Below, piece by piece: positions 38,563 through 49,255 of a stretch of DNA of 64,000 nt. The position numbers were made by a program, and so were the translations under genes. This DNA comes from Setophaga petechia. Lineage: Eukaryota; Chordata; Aves; Passeriformes; Parulidae. Under the pieces are notes generated by a model that saw only the letters and a list, made by a program, of their open reading frames with translations, was not told where the DNA came from and ran no database searches. Each line of letters opens with the position of its first letter. Position 1 is the stretch's first letter. The stretch spans positions 34,318,557-34,382,556 of the forward strand of contig JANCRA010000008.1 of assembly GCA_024362935.1 (NCBI GenBank), in the 5' to 3' direction.

Positions 38563-38910
38563 AGTTTAGAACAAGCTGTACTGTTCAACTTTCCCAAAGG
38601 CTGGTGAACTACAGGGAATATGATATAGCCACTCAATATCCTGCTCTCTGGCCCAGCTGTCATCAGGCTGTTTTTGAGCTAGTACCCTTGTCTGACTCAA
38701 TCCTCTCTGCCGTGTCACCACAAGACCAGGGATACAGTGTCCATAGTTAAGTCCACCCCTCAAGCATGAGTACCCCTATATGTTTCATCTCTTCCCTGGT
38801 GACCTGAGATATTATGGGCACACTGAGACAGAAACAGTTCACCCTTGTGCAGCCAGTCTTTAATTTCCTCTTTTCATTTCTGGAGATCCTTGGTCAGTCT
38901 TTCTATAGAC
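38563..38910 (-). pseudogene. endogenous retrovirus pol relic (integrase), broken
   Basis: The minus strand keeps pieces of a retroviral integrase of a type seen in avian endogenous retroviruses. Reading downward from about 38850, a zinc-finger-like H-x5-H pair lies at 38799-38816 (motif HNISGH), followed by a stop codon near 38755. After a frame change, a 65-codon open stretch (38566-38763) ends in a core-domain segment. There the short motif GKVEQ places the expected catalytic glutamate at 38584-38586. The middle of the integrase, which should hold the two catalytic aspartates, is missing, so a large internal deletion is present as well as the stop and the frameshift. Pol similarity may extend weakly to about 39050, but I cannot place a boundary. 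No LTR in the same orientation flanks it. The neighbouring LTR at 39258-39789 is on the opposite strand, so the two are probably unrelated. Identification rests on short motifs recognised by eye. Confidence 0.6.
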
Positions 38911-39257
38911 GAGAGGCAGGCCCCTATCACGGTAAAAGTAATTTCTTCACATAGCTGGAGTTTGGTCCCTACAAACATTTGTCCTGACTCTACACGTGTG
39001 GTAGGCTGTACAGAGGAGAGATAGCAAGCACATCAACCAGGGCATGCTTTCTTCAGCATCCAAAGGGAATTCAAAATTGTCAAACGCTGTTGCAGCAGAC
39101 CTGAAGAAGGAGCAGGAGGTGAAAGGTTAGCAGAAGTTATCCGGTCATGTTCCCCCCACAGCCTGGGCATGAATGAATCCCCAGATTAAGTAACCAAGGC
39201 CAGGAAAGGGGAGCAACACTGAACACACATTCCAAACAACCCTCATTAGTTAGAATT
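38911..39257. other. GC-richer stretch between retroviral relic and LTR
   Basis: Moderately GC-rich and probably includes more decayed retroviral sequence on the minus strand, but no motif is clear enough to name. A purine run (aggaaagggga) at about 39207-39217 resembles a polypurine tract but lies about 40 bp from the LTR edge, not adjacent to it. Confidence 0.4.
39254..39257. repeat. possible left 4-bp target duplication of LTR
   Basis: 'aatt' here is repeated at 39790-39793. Four bases of A/T are weak evidence in AT-rich DNA, although 4 bp is the size expected of gammaretrovirus-like (ERV1) integration. Confidence 0.35.
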
Positions 39258-39789
39258 TGAAATGTAAGGAACTCTCAGAACTTTGTGCTTGCAAGCTAAA
39301 GCTTAGAATTAAACATAAAATTTGATCTGAGACTCTGGAAATTTTTTGAAATTTAGCTGTTAGAAGTGCGAATGTGGATTTTTAGTTTAAAGCAAAGACA
39401 CATTAAGCAAAGGAAATTTAAGAGTTTTAGAGTTTAAGATATAAAAAAAAAAGTAGTTATAACAAGTAAACAAGGAGTTTAGAATGCAATTCTATTGGTT
39501 TATGTATCATAACATGATTTGCTAAGAAAGCTTACACTATAGCATGAGTCCATAAGACAAAATATTTAAAGATTAGGTCAAAAAGCATAAATATCCTTGT
39601 AAGCAGCGTTTTATTAATCAATAACTCCTTAAAAAGTCTTGTAATTAAGGGTCTTGTGACCTTCTGAACCATTGTTTTAACAATGTGAGCCAAACTCACC
39701 CTTCCTGCCTATGTAGAAAATAAGAAAATAAACTTCATCTTAAAAAAACTCAGAGGTCCCCTCTCTAAATCATTCAGAATTCCTTTCCA
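39258..39789 (+). mobile_element. LTR of an avian endogenous retrovirus, ERV1-like, apparently solo
   Basis: I recognise this block as a long terminal repeat family present in songbird genomes: 'gcaagctaaagcttagaatt' near 39291, 'aacatgatttgctaagaaag' near 39511, 'aagcataaatatccttgtaa' near 39583, 'agggtcttgtgacc' near 39648, 'acaatgtgagccaaactcac' near 39680 and 'ctcagaggtcccctctc' near 39749. The transcription signals fit the plus strand: a TATA-like ATAAATA at 39587-39593 and AATAAA at 39727-39732. Proposed ends are TGAAATGTAAGGAA and GAATTCCTTTCCA, partly inverted copies of one another, with 'aatt' on both sides. The exact left edge is uncertain (39258 or 39263). No intact interior in the same orientation adjoins. 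Confidence 0.65.
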
Positions 39790-39793
39790 AATT
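39790..39793. repeat. possible right 4-bp target duplication of LTR
   Basis: 'aatt', matching 39254-39257. Supports but does not prove the element edges. Confidence 0.35.
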
Positions 39794-42472
39794 CCCCAGA
39801 AGTGAATTATCACACTCATTGCCCTGATGTCACACAGTACATCAACAAAGCAATTGTGATCCCTCTCCCTATTTTGATGAACATTACCATGAGAAGAAAA
39901 TACAGGAGTAGGTACCACATCCACCTGAATAGATTGAGTCTAATCTTTGGCAGAGGGGGGAGCAGAGAGGGAAAGGGAGTTTATTTTTTCATGGCATTTG
40001 GGGAGTGAGGCATTTACAATCACTATGGTTAGGGCTGAGTACAACACAGAGGGACCTAGCAGGAGGAAGGGAAAGGAACAGTTTCCTGCTGTAACAGGAA
40101 TAAACTCAATCCAATTTTGCTTTACCTGAGGTCACATCACCTGCTGCTGAATGTTCCACCCATGCTGGATAATGAGTGTGAAAACAATGTATTTACTGTG
40201 GAGGAATGTCACAGTCTGTTTTGAATGCTCATATATATACAAATATAGATAGATAAACATACACATGCATGCAATCTATACACATGCACATAAATATATG
40301 CATATAATTTATTTTTTGTTTCTGTGAGGCACGCTTTCATCTCATAGTTTTCCTGTGAGTGGAAGCTGGATCTGGATTTTTTTCCCAAGGTAAAAAAATA
40401 TAGAAACCCAACTTCAGAGGTAGTACCTCCTCAGTCTGATGTTGTTAAACTATACAAAAGTGATTTGATGATGTCTTCAAGCTGCCTACATGGACAAAGT
40501 GACACACCAGGTAAAATTGATTGGTTTTATATTCAAAGGCATGTTTTTGGAAATCAAGGTCAAGGTCAAAAGTTCCTCTTTTTCTTTGAGGAGAGAAGAG
40601 AATAAGTGGATTTGGAAAATGTTGCAGAGAGATTACCAGCAGGATTTAATACAGTGTCAAAATGAAGGGATAAGAAGAGAAGAAAAAAAAAAAAAGACTC
40701 ATGCTTACCCTCTTATCTGACATACCCTGCAATCTCAGTCTGCTCTAAGGGGTGTGTACTTCCTCCTGATAAATTCTCTTTCAAAGGACAAATCCTAACA
40801 TCTGATTACAGGTTAGGTCTAAAGTAATTAACTTAATTGAACCAACCCACAGGCAGAAATACAGAGCTGATGTTCATAGGATTCTTTCACATTTCTGATA
40901 TGATTTGGGATGAGAATTGTTCTCTGTAGCAGGAACCACGTGTGACAATACACAGGACTCTCTAAGGTAATATAAATCCAAACAATCCCAGATGAATCCA
41001 GAAGCATGCTGTGCTATAAGAAGAACCTTTTTCTAGCTTTTTTTTTTTTTCCTGTATCTGCCTGGTATATCTTTTCTGTTTATGCCAGCTGTGGAAAATT
41101 TACTCATTCTGGACTGGAAGGGGTCACAGTTGTGTGAATAATTGCATGAGCATTTGTACATCTTTCATCTTGCACATCTAAGTTGACAATTTCAAAAATG
41201 TATGAGAACATAAGACACACATTATTCTACCATTTTAGTTGAGGAGAAATGTGTGGGGGAGAGACTAGATGTGTACCATTTCTTTTCCATAACATTTCTG
41301 TTTGTCCAGCACCCATCAGGACTATGCTACCTCAAGTGGGAATTATTTCCTGCCAGGGAGAGTCCATCTCTCTCCATCTCCCTCCCCACAGTTTTGTGTT
41401 TCCTTCTCTTGTGAACTGTCCAAGGTACCTTGACCACACCATGTCAATTATGACTAAAACTGGGAGGGGAATAGTGTGACTACTAAGCTTTTGATTGTGG
41501 AATCATCAAGTGGTCCAACAAGAGATTTAGATTGTGATATTAAGATGAGTTTGATATGTAAATTACACTAAATCTTGTCCTTAGTAGAACTATGATCTCT
41601 CCCCCAGTACTACAATCTGTAATTTTATGAATGGTCAGCATGTTTCTTGGGGCAATACACAAGACTGTAAAATGCAGTATTATATTATTTTAATATCATA
41701 TAAAATAATGTAGATGTTGTAATCTGGCATTTCATGTTGTTTACAATTATCAATCTCATTAAATTTACATAATAGAACCATGACAAGTGGCTTTGAAAAA
41801 GCAATGCTTTCAGTACAAAAGTGTAGATGTTTTTACAAAAAATACTTAAACCATGGAATCCGTTTTTAAGGGTAGTTATTGGTACACTTGTGCTACACAA
41901 GATTATGCAAAATTATTTTCTTACATTTATCAATTCACTGTTGATGTAGGAGAATTACTTACTTTTGAGAGAAAAATCAAGAAACTATTATATTAAAATA
42001 CCAGTTCTTCATTTTATTACTATTTTTTGTTATTCTTAAATGTTTATATCACCTGATAAATAGAGATTGGATCCTTAGGTTTGCCATTCTTAAACTTATT
42101 GTTCCAAGTGTTCTGGTATTTCATAATCATTGACACAGGCCGAAAGGAAAAGATTTTTACAGTGCAAACTTAGGAACTGAATATTGTGGAAAATCTTTTG
42201 ACATTTTCATTTGGTTTTGGGTATTTTTGTTTGGTTTTAGTAATTTTCTTCTGTATTTTAAGTTTTCTTTTGGGGGTCGTGGAAGGGTTTCCTTTGTTTT
42301 GTTTAGTATATTCTTTGAAACACTAATACTCCTCTAAATTGCATACACTCACTATTTGCTGCACTGTGATGTGGAAGAGGGCAGCTGTTGCTAGGCTGTT
42401 CTTTAATGAATCATGGGACCAGGACAAGAACCTCAGCAGCTTTATTTTAGTTTATGGATAAAGTTGCAGAGA
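39794..42472. other. AT-rich non-coding stretch with a TA/CA-rich low-complexity tract
   Basis: 40230-40308 is an imperfect alternation of TA, CA and GATA-like units. An A-run lies at about 40681-40695 and a T-run at about 41038-41051. Open frames are short (up to 76 codons) and unrecognised. Confidence 0.5.
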
Positions 42473-42570
42473 TCTTGTTTGGTTGGTAGTTTTTGTTTGT
42501 TTGTTATGGGGCTTTTTTGTTTGCTTGGGGTTTTTTTGTTTTTTTTGGGGGGGTTTTTTTTTGTTTAAAT
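42473..42570 (+). repeat. GT-rich low-complexity tract
   Basis: Runs of T (up to about 9) alternate with runs of G (up to G7 at 42547-42553). The antisense Lys/Pro/Thr/Asn-rich frame across it (42452-42700) is a compositional artefact. Confidence 0.85.
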
Positions 42571-45500
42571 TAGGATATTCATTTTGTTGAGCAATAATGT
42601 TTTGAAAAAAATTTGCTATGAGTGAGAGTTTTTCCTTTAAGCTTATCAATTTGATTGCTTTTACTAACCTTGACACTTGGCTTCTTATCATTAACCTCAC
42701 TCATATCAGCACAAAGGAAGAACAGTGATCTGGAGGACATTTTTAGTCCATATTGCTTCTCATTGCTTCTCATTGCTCTTCCCAGTTTAATTTGTAAAGG
42801 CAATTTTATTCTAAGGAAGTCCACTTCTCTACTAAAGCACTGCTGTATTTCTTGGAAAACAAAAAAGGAACCACTGATATTTTTTCCTGTACATGGACCT
42901 CATTATACCTGCTCTGTGAATACTTTTGAGACATTGTTTGGTACTGTGTAATTTCTACTATGCAGTTAAAATTGTTAATGCTGAAATTATTATCCCTAAA
43001 AAATCACTATGGGCTAACAGGTCGAGACTTTATTACACTATTGTGTATGCAAATTTAGGCTTAGTTTTATAGCAGGCATTATCCCTTGTGTCTGCCAAAA
43101 AAAAGAAAAACTCCACCGAAAGAAAATGCCACAAAAAACCCCCAGAAAATTCATCCCAAAAAACTATTAAAACTAAGGCTTGCAATAAGCATCTTAGGTT
43201 ATTTCAATAAGAGAAGATTTGTGAGAAATTATATCTTACAATATCTTTCTGCTGCTTAAGGTATGTTGTTGCTCAGCAACAGCATCTATTTGGACTACGG
43301 AATTAGACAGTAAATTAAAGGATTCAAAGGTATTAAACTGCTTTTTTCATGCCAATAACTGACTAATCTTTAAAATTACTCCAAAGGATGCTGTCTGCAA
43401 GCGCTCCTTCGAAAGTTGATTGAACCATAGCAACAAACTTTGCAGTAAAAAATAAGAGAAAGATAATTCCAGTGATTAGCCTATAAATCTTGTTTTATTG
43501 TGGCAGACCTGACTGACACAAGACACAAGTATAGAGCTCCATACTGTCTTGTAAAAGTGTTTTGAAATATTCCTGTAAATAAGGGTCACTCTGTCTCATC
43601 TTAATCCTTTTAGAAATTAATGCAATGTGAATAGCATAATAATAATAGTTATGGAGACCATGAGAAATTCTTTTGTATTTTAAGGATTATGAATTGAATA
43701 GTTTTAAGGGTACTTACTGATATCTGCCACCTTAAAAAAACCCTGGCAAAGTAAACTAGTGGCTGTTGATAAATTAATTTACTTGAATATTCAGAATATT
43801 AAGTGTTACTAATAAGTGTGATTCCTATGCACAAAGAAGCTTTCTGCTTATTTTTTTCTAAGCACATACAAGACTGAAAATAAGATTAAAACCCCAAAAG
43901 ACTTGCAATCTAAGCTCACTTCAGGACTGGGGAAACTGGATGAAAAATAAAAATATCTTTGGCATTTATCTTTCAGTGATCTATCATGAGTTCTGAAAGC
44001 TGAAATAACACTGAAATAACACAATGTGAGTACCCTTCCCTGCCTTTATTCACAAAAGTTAGCTGCAAAATTTGGAAGTCTGCTCATTCAAAAAATTCCC
44101 AATAATGTGAAATATCTGGTTAAGATTGTCTCCAAACATTGCATAAAGTAAAGGTGTACCTTTCATATTTCACAGACTAATAAGTTCAGTAAAGGTTTTT
44201 ATTTTTTTTTATTTTTTTTTTTAAGAACAGAATGCATTTTGTTTCAAACCTCTAGGGAAGGTTTATTTGTTTAATATCTTCATTGTGTTTTGGGGTCAGA
44301 GGAGAAGTGACTCATGTTTCATTATACTGGAATCACTTGTGGAGTTACTGGCGGAGATGCAGTAGATGCATGATATTTGAGTCAGATAATCATTATTGGA
44401 AATCTAGTAACTTTCAATCATCTATACAGCTGAATTTTTATGTGAATATCTAAAATAAATATACCCTTCCCTATTAACAATTTTACAATGGATGAGATTT
44501 TATTAGCTTAAGTTATTGGCATGAAAACAGCGTTAAAAAACAGTGTTGACCATTATATAAAAACAGTAAAAACTGTAGTAATCATTGTAAGAGGAGGAAA
44601 ATTCTGAAAAATATATTTGCTCTTTGTTTGGATTTAAAAAAGACTATATAGTCATAGAAAACACTTCAAACTTTAAAATTACTTCCAAAGAGTTTTTAGT
44701 ATCCAATACTTAGGATATTTGTGCTTAATTATACAGGCTCCAGTAATATGTAGTGAGGTGATAACTAGTATTCTAGTATTTCTTAAAGATAATCTCATCA
44801 TTTAGGTACATTAAACACTAAGGAAACACAAAAGAAAAAACAACAAAAACAATAATAATGTTGGATGCTAAATTACATACTAAAGAGGTTTTTATGAATA
44901 CCAATCATCAATGGTTTATGAAAAATATATTCTGTCAAACTATCTTGATATTGGTTTTTTAGGTGATTATTCTGTTTGACAAAAGTAATATTGATATATT
45001 AGTTTTAAGCATGTATGAGTAATTGACCTTGTGCTACAAAGTATTTTGCTTAAGGAAGCTGATTGATTCCAATTCAGTCTGGCTCATAATCAGTGGATTA
45101 AAGGCTGGCTGACAGGTCATAAACCAAAAATGTTAATGGGATATTAAGACAGTGGATTGTTCCTGAGATCATGCAGATAGAGCTTTCTGTCATTATACTA
45201 TAACACATCCTTATTAGTTATGCTAGGCTGCCAAAAACCAAAAAAAAGTAGCATGTACGTACAAGAGGTTGTAGTAATTAATCTGATCAGTTTTATTTGT
45301 AAAAAGGACTATAGGCAGGCAATCAGCACTTCAAATTGCTGAGCAAACCCATGTCTCAGAGAACAAAAATTAATAGGCCATTAATAGAAGAGGAGGCAGT
45401 TGTGAGACATAGTGGCTCTGTGGGGTTCTGGTACCCACGGCTGATGAACACCTTTGTAGCCTGTGGCTAGCACAACCTACAGATTTACAGGTATCCATGA

Positions 45501-48500
45501 CATAGGGACCCTTGATGTCCACATCCCTCATGTACTTGGAGAGAACATCAGAAATGTGGTTCATGAGAACTCAGATTTCAATGTAAAGTGTGGAAAATCT
45601 CAAAGGGTCTGTGGAAAATACATCAGTTCAGAAGCAAAATAATCATGATTTCAAAATTATATAGCCCATGGACAGTGCTATGGGGTACAACAGTGCAACC
45701 CTCGTACAGCAGCACTATCAGATTTGACCACTTTGTGACCTTAAAACAACTAAAGTGGATAATGCATTTAAAATGCATTAAGTTGTTACTGAACGTAATT
45801 TTTTATTGTAATAAGTAGAGAGTAGATTTAAGTATGCTTTTTTAAGAATGTCTTCACCAGCTAAAGCCTTTTTTTTTTGGAAAGGAACTTACATGGAATG
45901 TTTGTTGAAACTCAGCCACTGTGTGAAATAAGTTCCATTTGAACTCCTTCCCCCTTAGTTTCTACTGACAATGGTCTCTTCAAAAATATTATTTATAATC
46001 TCTGTTCTTAGTTTTGCTCTTGGATGATATTTTGATTAAAAAAAAAAATTACTATGTTTTGGTTTATAACTACATCCTTACAAATGCAACCAGACATTTT
46101 GTCTCTTAATTTTGGAGTAGACATTAAAACCTAAATAATATCTTATAGGGTATTGGCTGTAATCAACACATTAGACTTGACATGATGACTATGACTACAG
46201 AACATTAGGGAGAGGATTAAATGAGGAGTGATGGCATTACAGTAATTTTCTTGGATCAGGAAACAACAAATTTGTTTAAGAGTGTCTTCACTTGTGATTT
46301 CCTTAGAGCATAAGCACACTTCCTCTGCTTGCTCTACTTGCATGAGCACATGCTAAAGCCTTCTTGTTTCTCCATCAAAGTCTAAACATACTTTAATATT
46401 TTTTTCTAGATTATAGAGTTTAATTTGCACAGAGCATGTTAGTGTCACTTTGAGAGACATATTTTCAGCACTGATTTTATTTTGACTAGACCAAGGAAAA
46501 ACTTACATATAGATTAGAAATAAACAGGTTTTTTTTTCTCTTGAAATAGTCATAAAAAAATCTTAGAGTTCTCTTGAAACACCCTCTAGATCATAGTGCC
46601 AGGGTACCCACTTGTTTCCCTGAGGTTAAAAAAAAAAACAACCAAACAAATCCAAAACTTTTCTCTACAGATCCAGGCTGTATCCTTCCCATTTAAACAG
46701 ACAGCAGAGAGAACAGTTTCACCTTGATTTGGTAGATACCATTTCAGGTTTTAACCACTTGATAGTTCTGATATCATTGTAGGTTTTGACCATTTGATAG
46801 TTCCTAGCAGTCATGACCACCATGGAACCCATATAATATCTTTGTGCTAGAAATTTTTTTTTTTTGAGCTTGTTGTAGATTGCAGTAACAGTCATGAGAG
46901 AAACTATTCAATAAAGGATGGAACTATGTTACTTAATACCAACATTGTGGGTAATGCTTACATATTGTGGAAGAATAGCTTCAATTTAATTTCAAAGAAC
47001 CCTGTACATTTTCTGAAGACAGCCTATGGAGCTCAGAAGGTTAATTTCTGAATCCATCTGTTGAAAGAGGAAAGACAACATTACTTCTTTTCATATTTGA
47101 CACTGCGTTTTAAGCAGTCTTTAACATTTTTTTCAACACTGTGTTGCTGTAACCAGACAGAAGACCTACCAAGGTACCATCACATTATGTTATGTGTTTA
47201 TACACACAGGTCCAAATATATGCAAACAAATCTTCTTCTAGTATCACAATTTTGATGTTAAGAGAGTAAGTTAATCTTGTGCAAAAAATTCTTTCTCACC
47301 TGTCTGTTGGTTAAAATAACCACTACTGGACTTAACCCATCACTTCTTATTTGAGCAAGCCACAGAGCTAGGGAGCCAATATGGAATGAAAGTGACACTT
47401 TGGGTTTAAAAGGTTGATGTATTCATTGTAGTGGTGTCCTACACAGACAACAGAGTAAATTAATCTCAGGAGTAACTCAGATAGGATGACACTAGAGGTA
47501 AAATCTGGCCTGTTGTATCGAACTGGCTGACCTACTGTCTTCAGTAGTGTACAGTCTTTTTTTCTATAAGATGTCTTATAGCACAGATTGAATTTGGAAA
47601 GGTGACTTTTCTTTGGCAAAGTGCTGGAACTTTTAAATTGCATTGTTCTGCAACAGTGAGAATTTAGTTTATTAACTTAACCTCCATTTTCATATAACGA
47701 ATCTTTGTGAAATGATTTCTGTAAGCATCATAATTAAGCATCCCCTGAGTAATTTGTATGCTCAGTGCATGTTTGCAAAGTGTTTGCCTTTTTGTTCTAT
47801 TTCTTAACTGGTGTTATGTGATTGACAGACATGTCTGAGTACTTCAGATGCCATCCGCTGACTGAGCAGTTTCAGTGTTCATTTTTTTGATGGAAAAATG
47901 AATGAAAAGTTAGCACTGACTATCACTGTGCATGAATGCCACATTTCACTTGCAAATAGGCATTTTTATGGCTACCTGCCATCCCCAGATACTTTTCCAG
48001 AAAAGCTGCTTTTGCTGGTTTGACTCCCTTCACTAAATATCTGTTGATGCAGTGTTTTACTACAGATGGAGACAATGAAGATTTTCCAATACTAGTTTTT
48101 ACCACTGGTTTCAGGAATATATTGAATTTTAGAATCAATGCTTTATGAAATTCCCTTTTGCCTGATTGTGTGTGTATGTGCCTATATGTATGGTATGAGG
48201 ACAGATCACAGTTGTAAGTATTGGCTGAAAACAGAACCTCTCTCTTTTATTCTTAGTGGTTGGGGCAAAATGTGAAGAATTTGTGCTTCCATTATTGAGC
48301 TACCTACTTTCTACTTATTTTTTTCTGCTGCACCAAAAAGAGTTGTTACATTGCCAACCAGTAAATATAGCAAATTGTAACACGAGCACAAACTCCTAAG
48401 TGTTTTTCTCAATTGGTTCTTTTACCTGTGGTTGTCTAAAAATAACATATTTCATCTTTTAATTATTAACCTTTTAAATATTGATCATACCATGTAGTTC

Positions 48501-48598
48501 TGTGGTAAACACACATCCATCTTGTCTAAAATTTAAGTTTTTTCTTTCTGTTTCCCAGCCTTTCTCATATTGAAAACAACCAACAAAGAGCTGGTGTG
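42571..48598. other. AT-rich non-coding stretch, nothing recognised
   Basis: Contains a T-rich homopolymer tract at 44195-44222 and an imperfect tandem duplication at 46746-46803. A 64-codon minus-strand frame at 45370-45564 lies in a slightly GC-richer patch but matches no family I know. Confidence 0.5.
46746..46803 (+). repeat. imperfect 23-bp direct repeat
   Basis: Two 23-bp copies at 46746-46768 and 46781-46803 differ at two positions (a/g and c/t). The repeat distance is 35 bp. Confidence 0.85.
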
Positions 48599-48603
48599 GT
48601 GTT
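48599..48603. repeat. left 5-bp target-site duplication of the solo LTR
   Basis: 'gtgtt', identical to 49251-49255. A 5-bp duplication is typical of class III (ERVL-type) elements, although other retroviral groups also make 5- or 6-bp duplications. Confidence 0.8.
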
Positions 48604-49250
48604 TGTCGAAACCATTAGTTTGTCAGAGTGACCCCGAGAAAAGTTCCAAAGTCTCTTTTCCCAGCCCGGCACTTAAAGAAGGAGTCAGAGCTCTTCATCT
48701 CTTGGTCTCAAGGTCGTTTATTAATTCTTATCTAAAAAATTTTCTTTCTGCCCAGCAGAGATCTGCTCAGCAGGGCAGCCACAGGCACTCTGCCCACCCA
48801 CGGGGCGGTCGCATCCTTTTATAACAAAAACTACATATATCATATTTACTTTTTATTCCCAATACCTTTTACCCTTATTGACAAGTGTACCTTCACCATA
48901 AACCAATCCCCAAGTGCCAGCATCACCACGGAAGATGGAAGACAAGAAGAAGAAAGAAGAAGCACGAGGCACGCCCCGATTCCTCCATCTTGTCTCCATA
49001 ACCCTCCTGTACAGGGATATAACCCCCCTGTACAGTAATCCTAAAATACATAATTCACCCTGTGATAATTTCACTAATATTCTACTTAAACTCTTGTGGC
49101 TTGCTGATCTTCATAGAAGGTTGGTAATTTGCTCCATGGGCCACAATCAAACTCACAGAGGCATTTTGGGCTCCGTGCCAGGGTCTCCGAGGCCCCCGGC
49201 AAGGGTCCTGGCTGCTCAGGACAGCCAGAGGGACGTCCTGGGTCCCGACA
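48604..49250 (-). mobile_element. well-preserved solo LTR of an avian endogenous retrovirus
   Basis: A 647-bp LTR in minus orientation. Read on the minus strand it begins TGTCGGGACC (complement of 49241-49250) and ends GGTTTCGACA (complement of 48604-48613), so the two ends are inverted copies of the pattern TGTCGRRACC. It carries a TATA box (TATAAAAGG, plus 48815-48823), a GC box just downstream (48801-48810) and an AATAAA polyadenylation signal (complement of 48717-48722), in the order U3-R-U5. The sequence is far more GC- and CpG-rich than its surroundings. It is flanked by an identical 5-bp duplication and has no retroviral interior, so recombination between LTRs has removed the body. Good end preservation suggests this is the youngest insertion in the window. 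Frames at 48570-48824, 48853-49074, 48914-49279 and 49129-49329 are non-coding by-products. The LTR could still act as a promoter or polyadenylation site on the minus strand. Confidence 0.85.
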
Positions 49251-49255
49251 GTGTT
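49251..49255. repeat. right 5-bp target-site duplication of the solo LTR
   Basis: 'gtgtt', identical to 48599-48603. Confidence 0.8.

Noticed and set aside
39207..39217. Purine run resembling a retroviral polypurine tract
   Set aside because: About 40 bp from the LTR edge instead of adjacent, and no same-strand retroviral interior precedes it.
42452..42700. Minus-strand frame rich in Lys, Pro, Thr, Asn
   Set aside because: Translation of a GT-rich low-complexity tract.
43861..43920. 'acttgcaatctaagctcact' resembles the L2-like block at 36.5 kb
   Set aside because: Only about 15-20 bases agree and the neighbouring diagnostic words are absent.
45370..45564. 64-codon minus-strand frame in a slightly GC-richer patch
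   Set aside because: No family recognised and no sign of exon boundaries.
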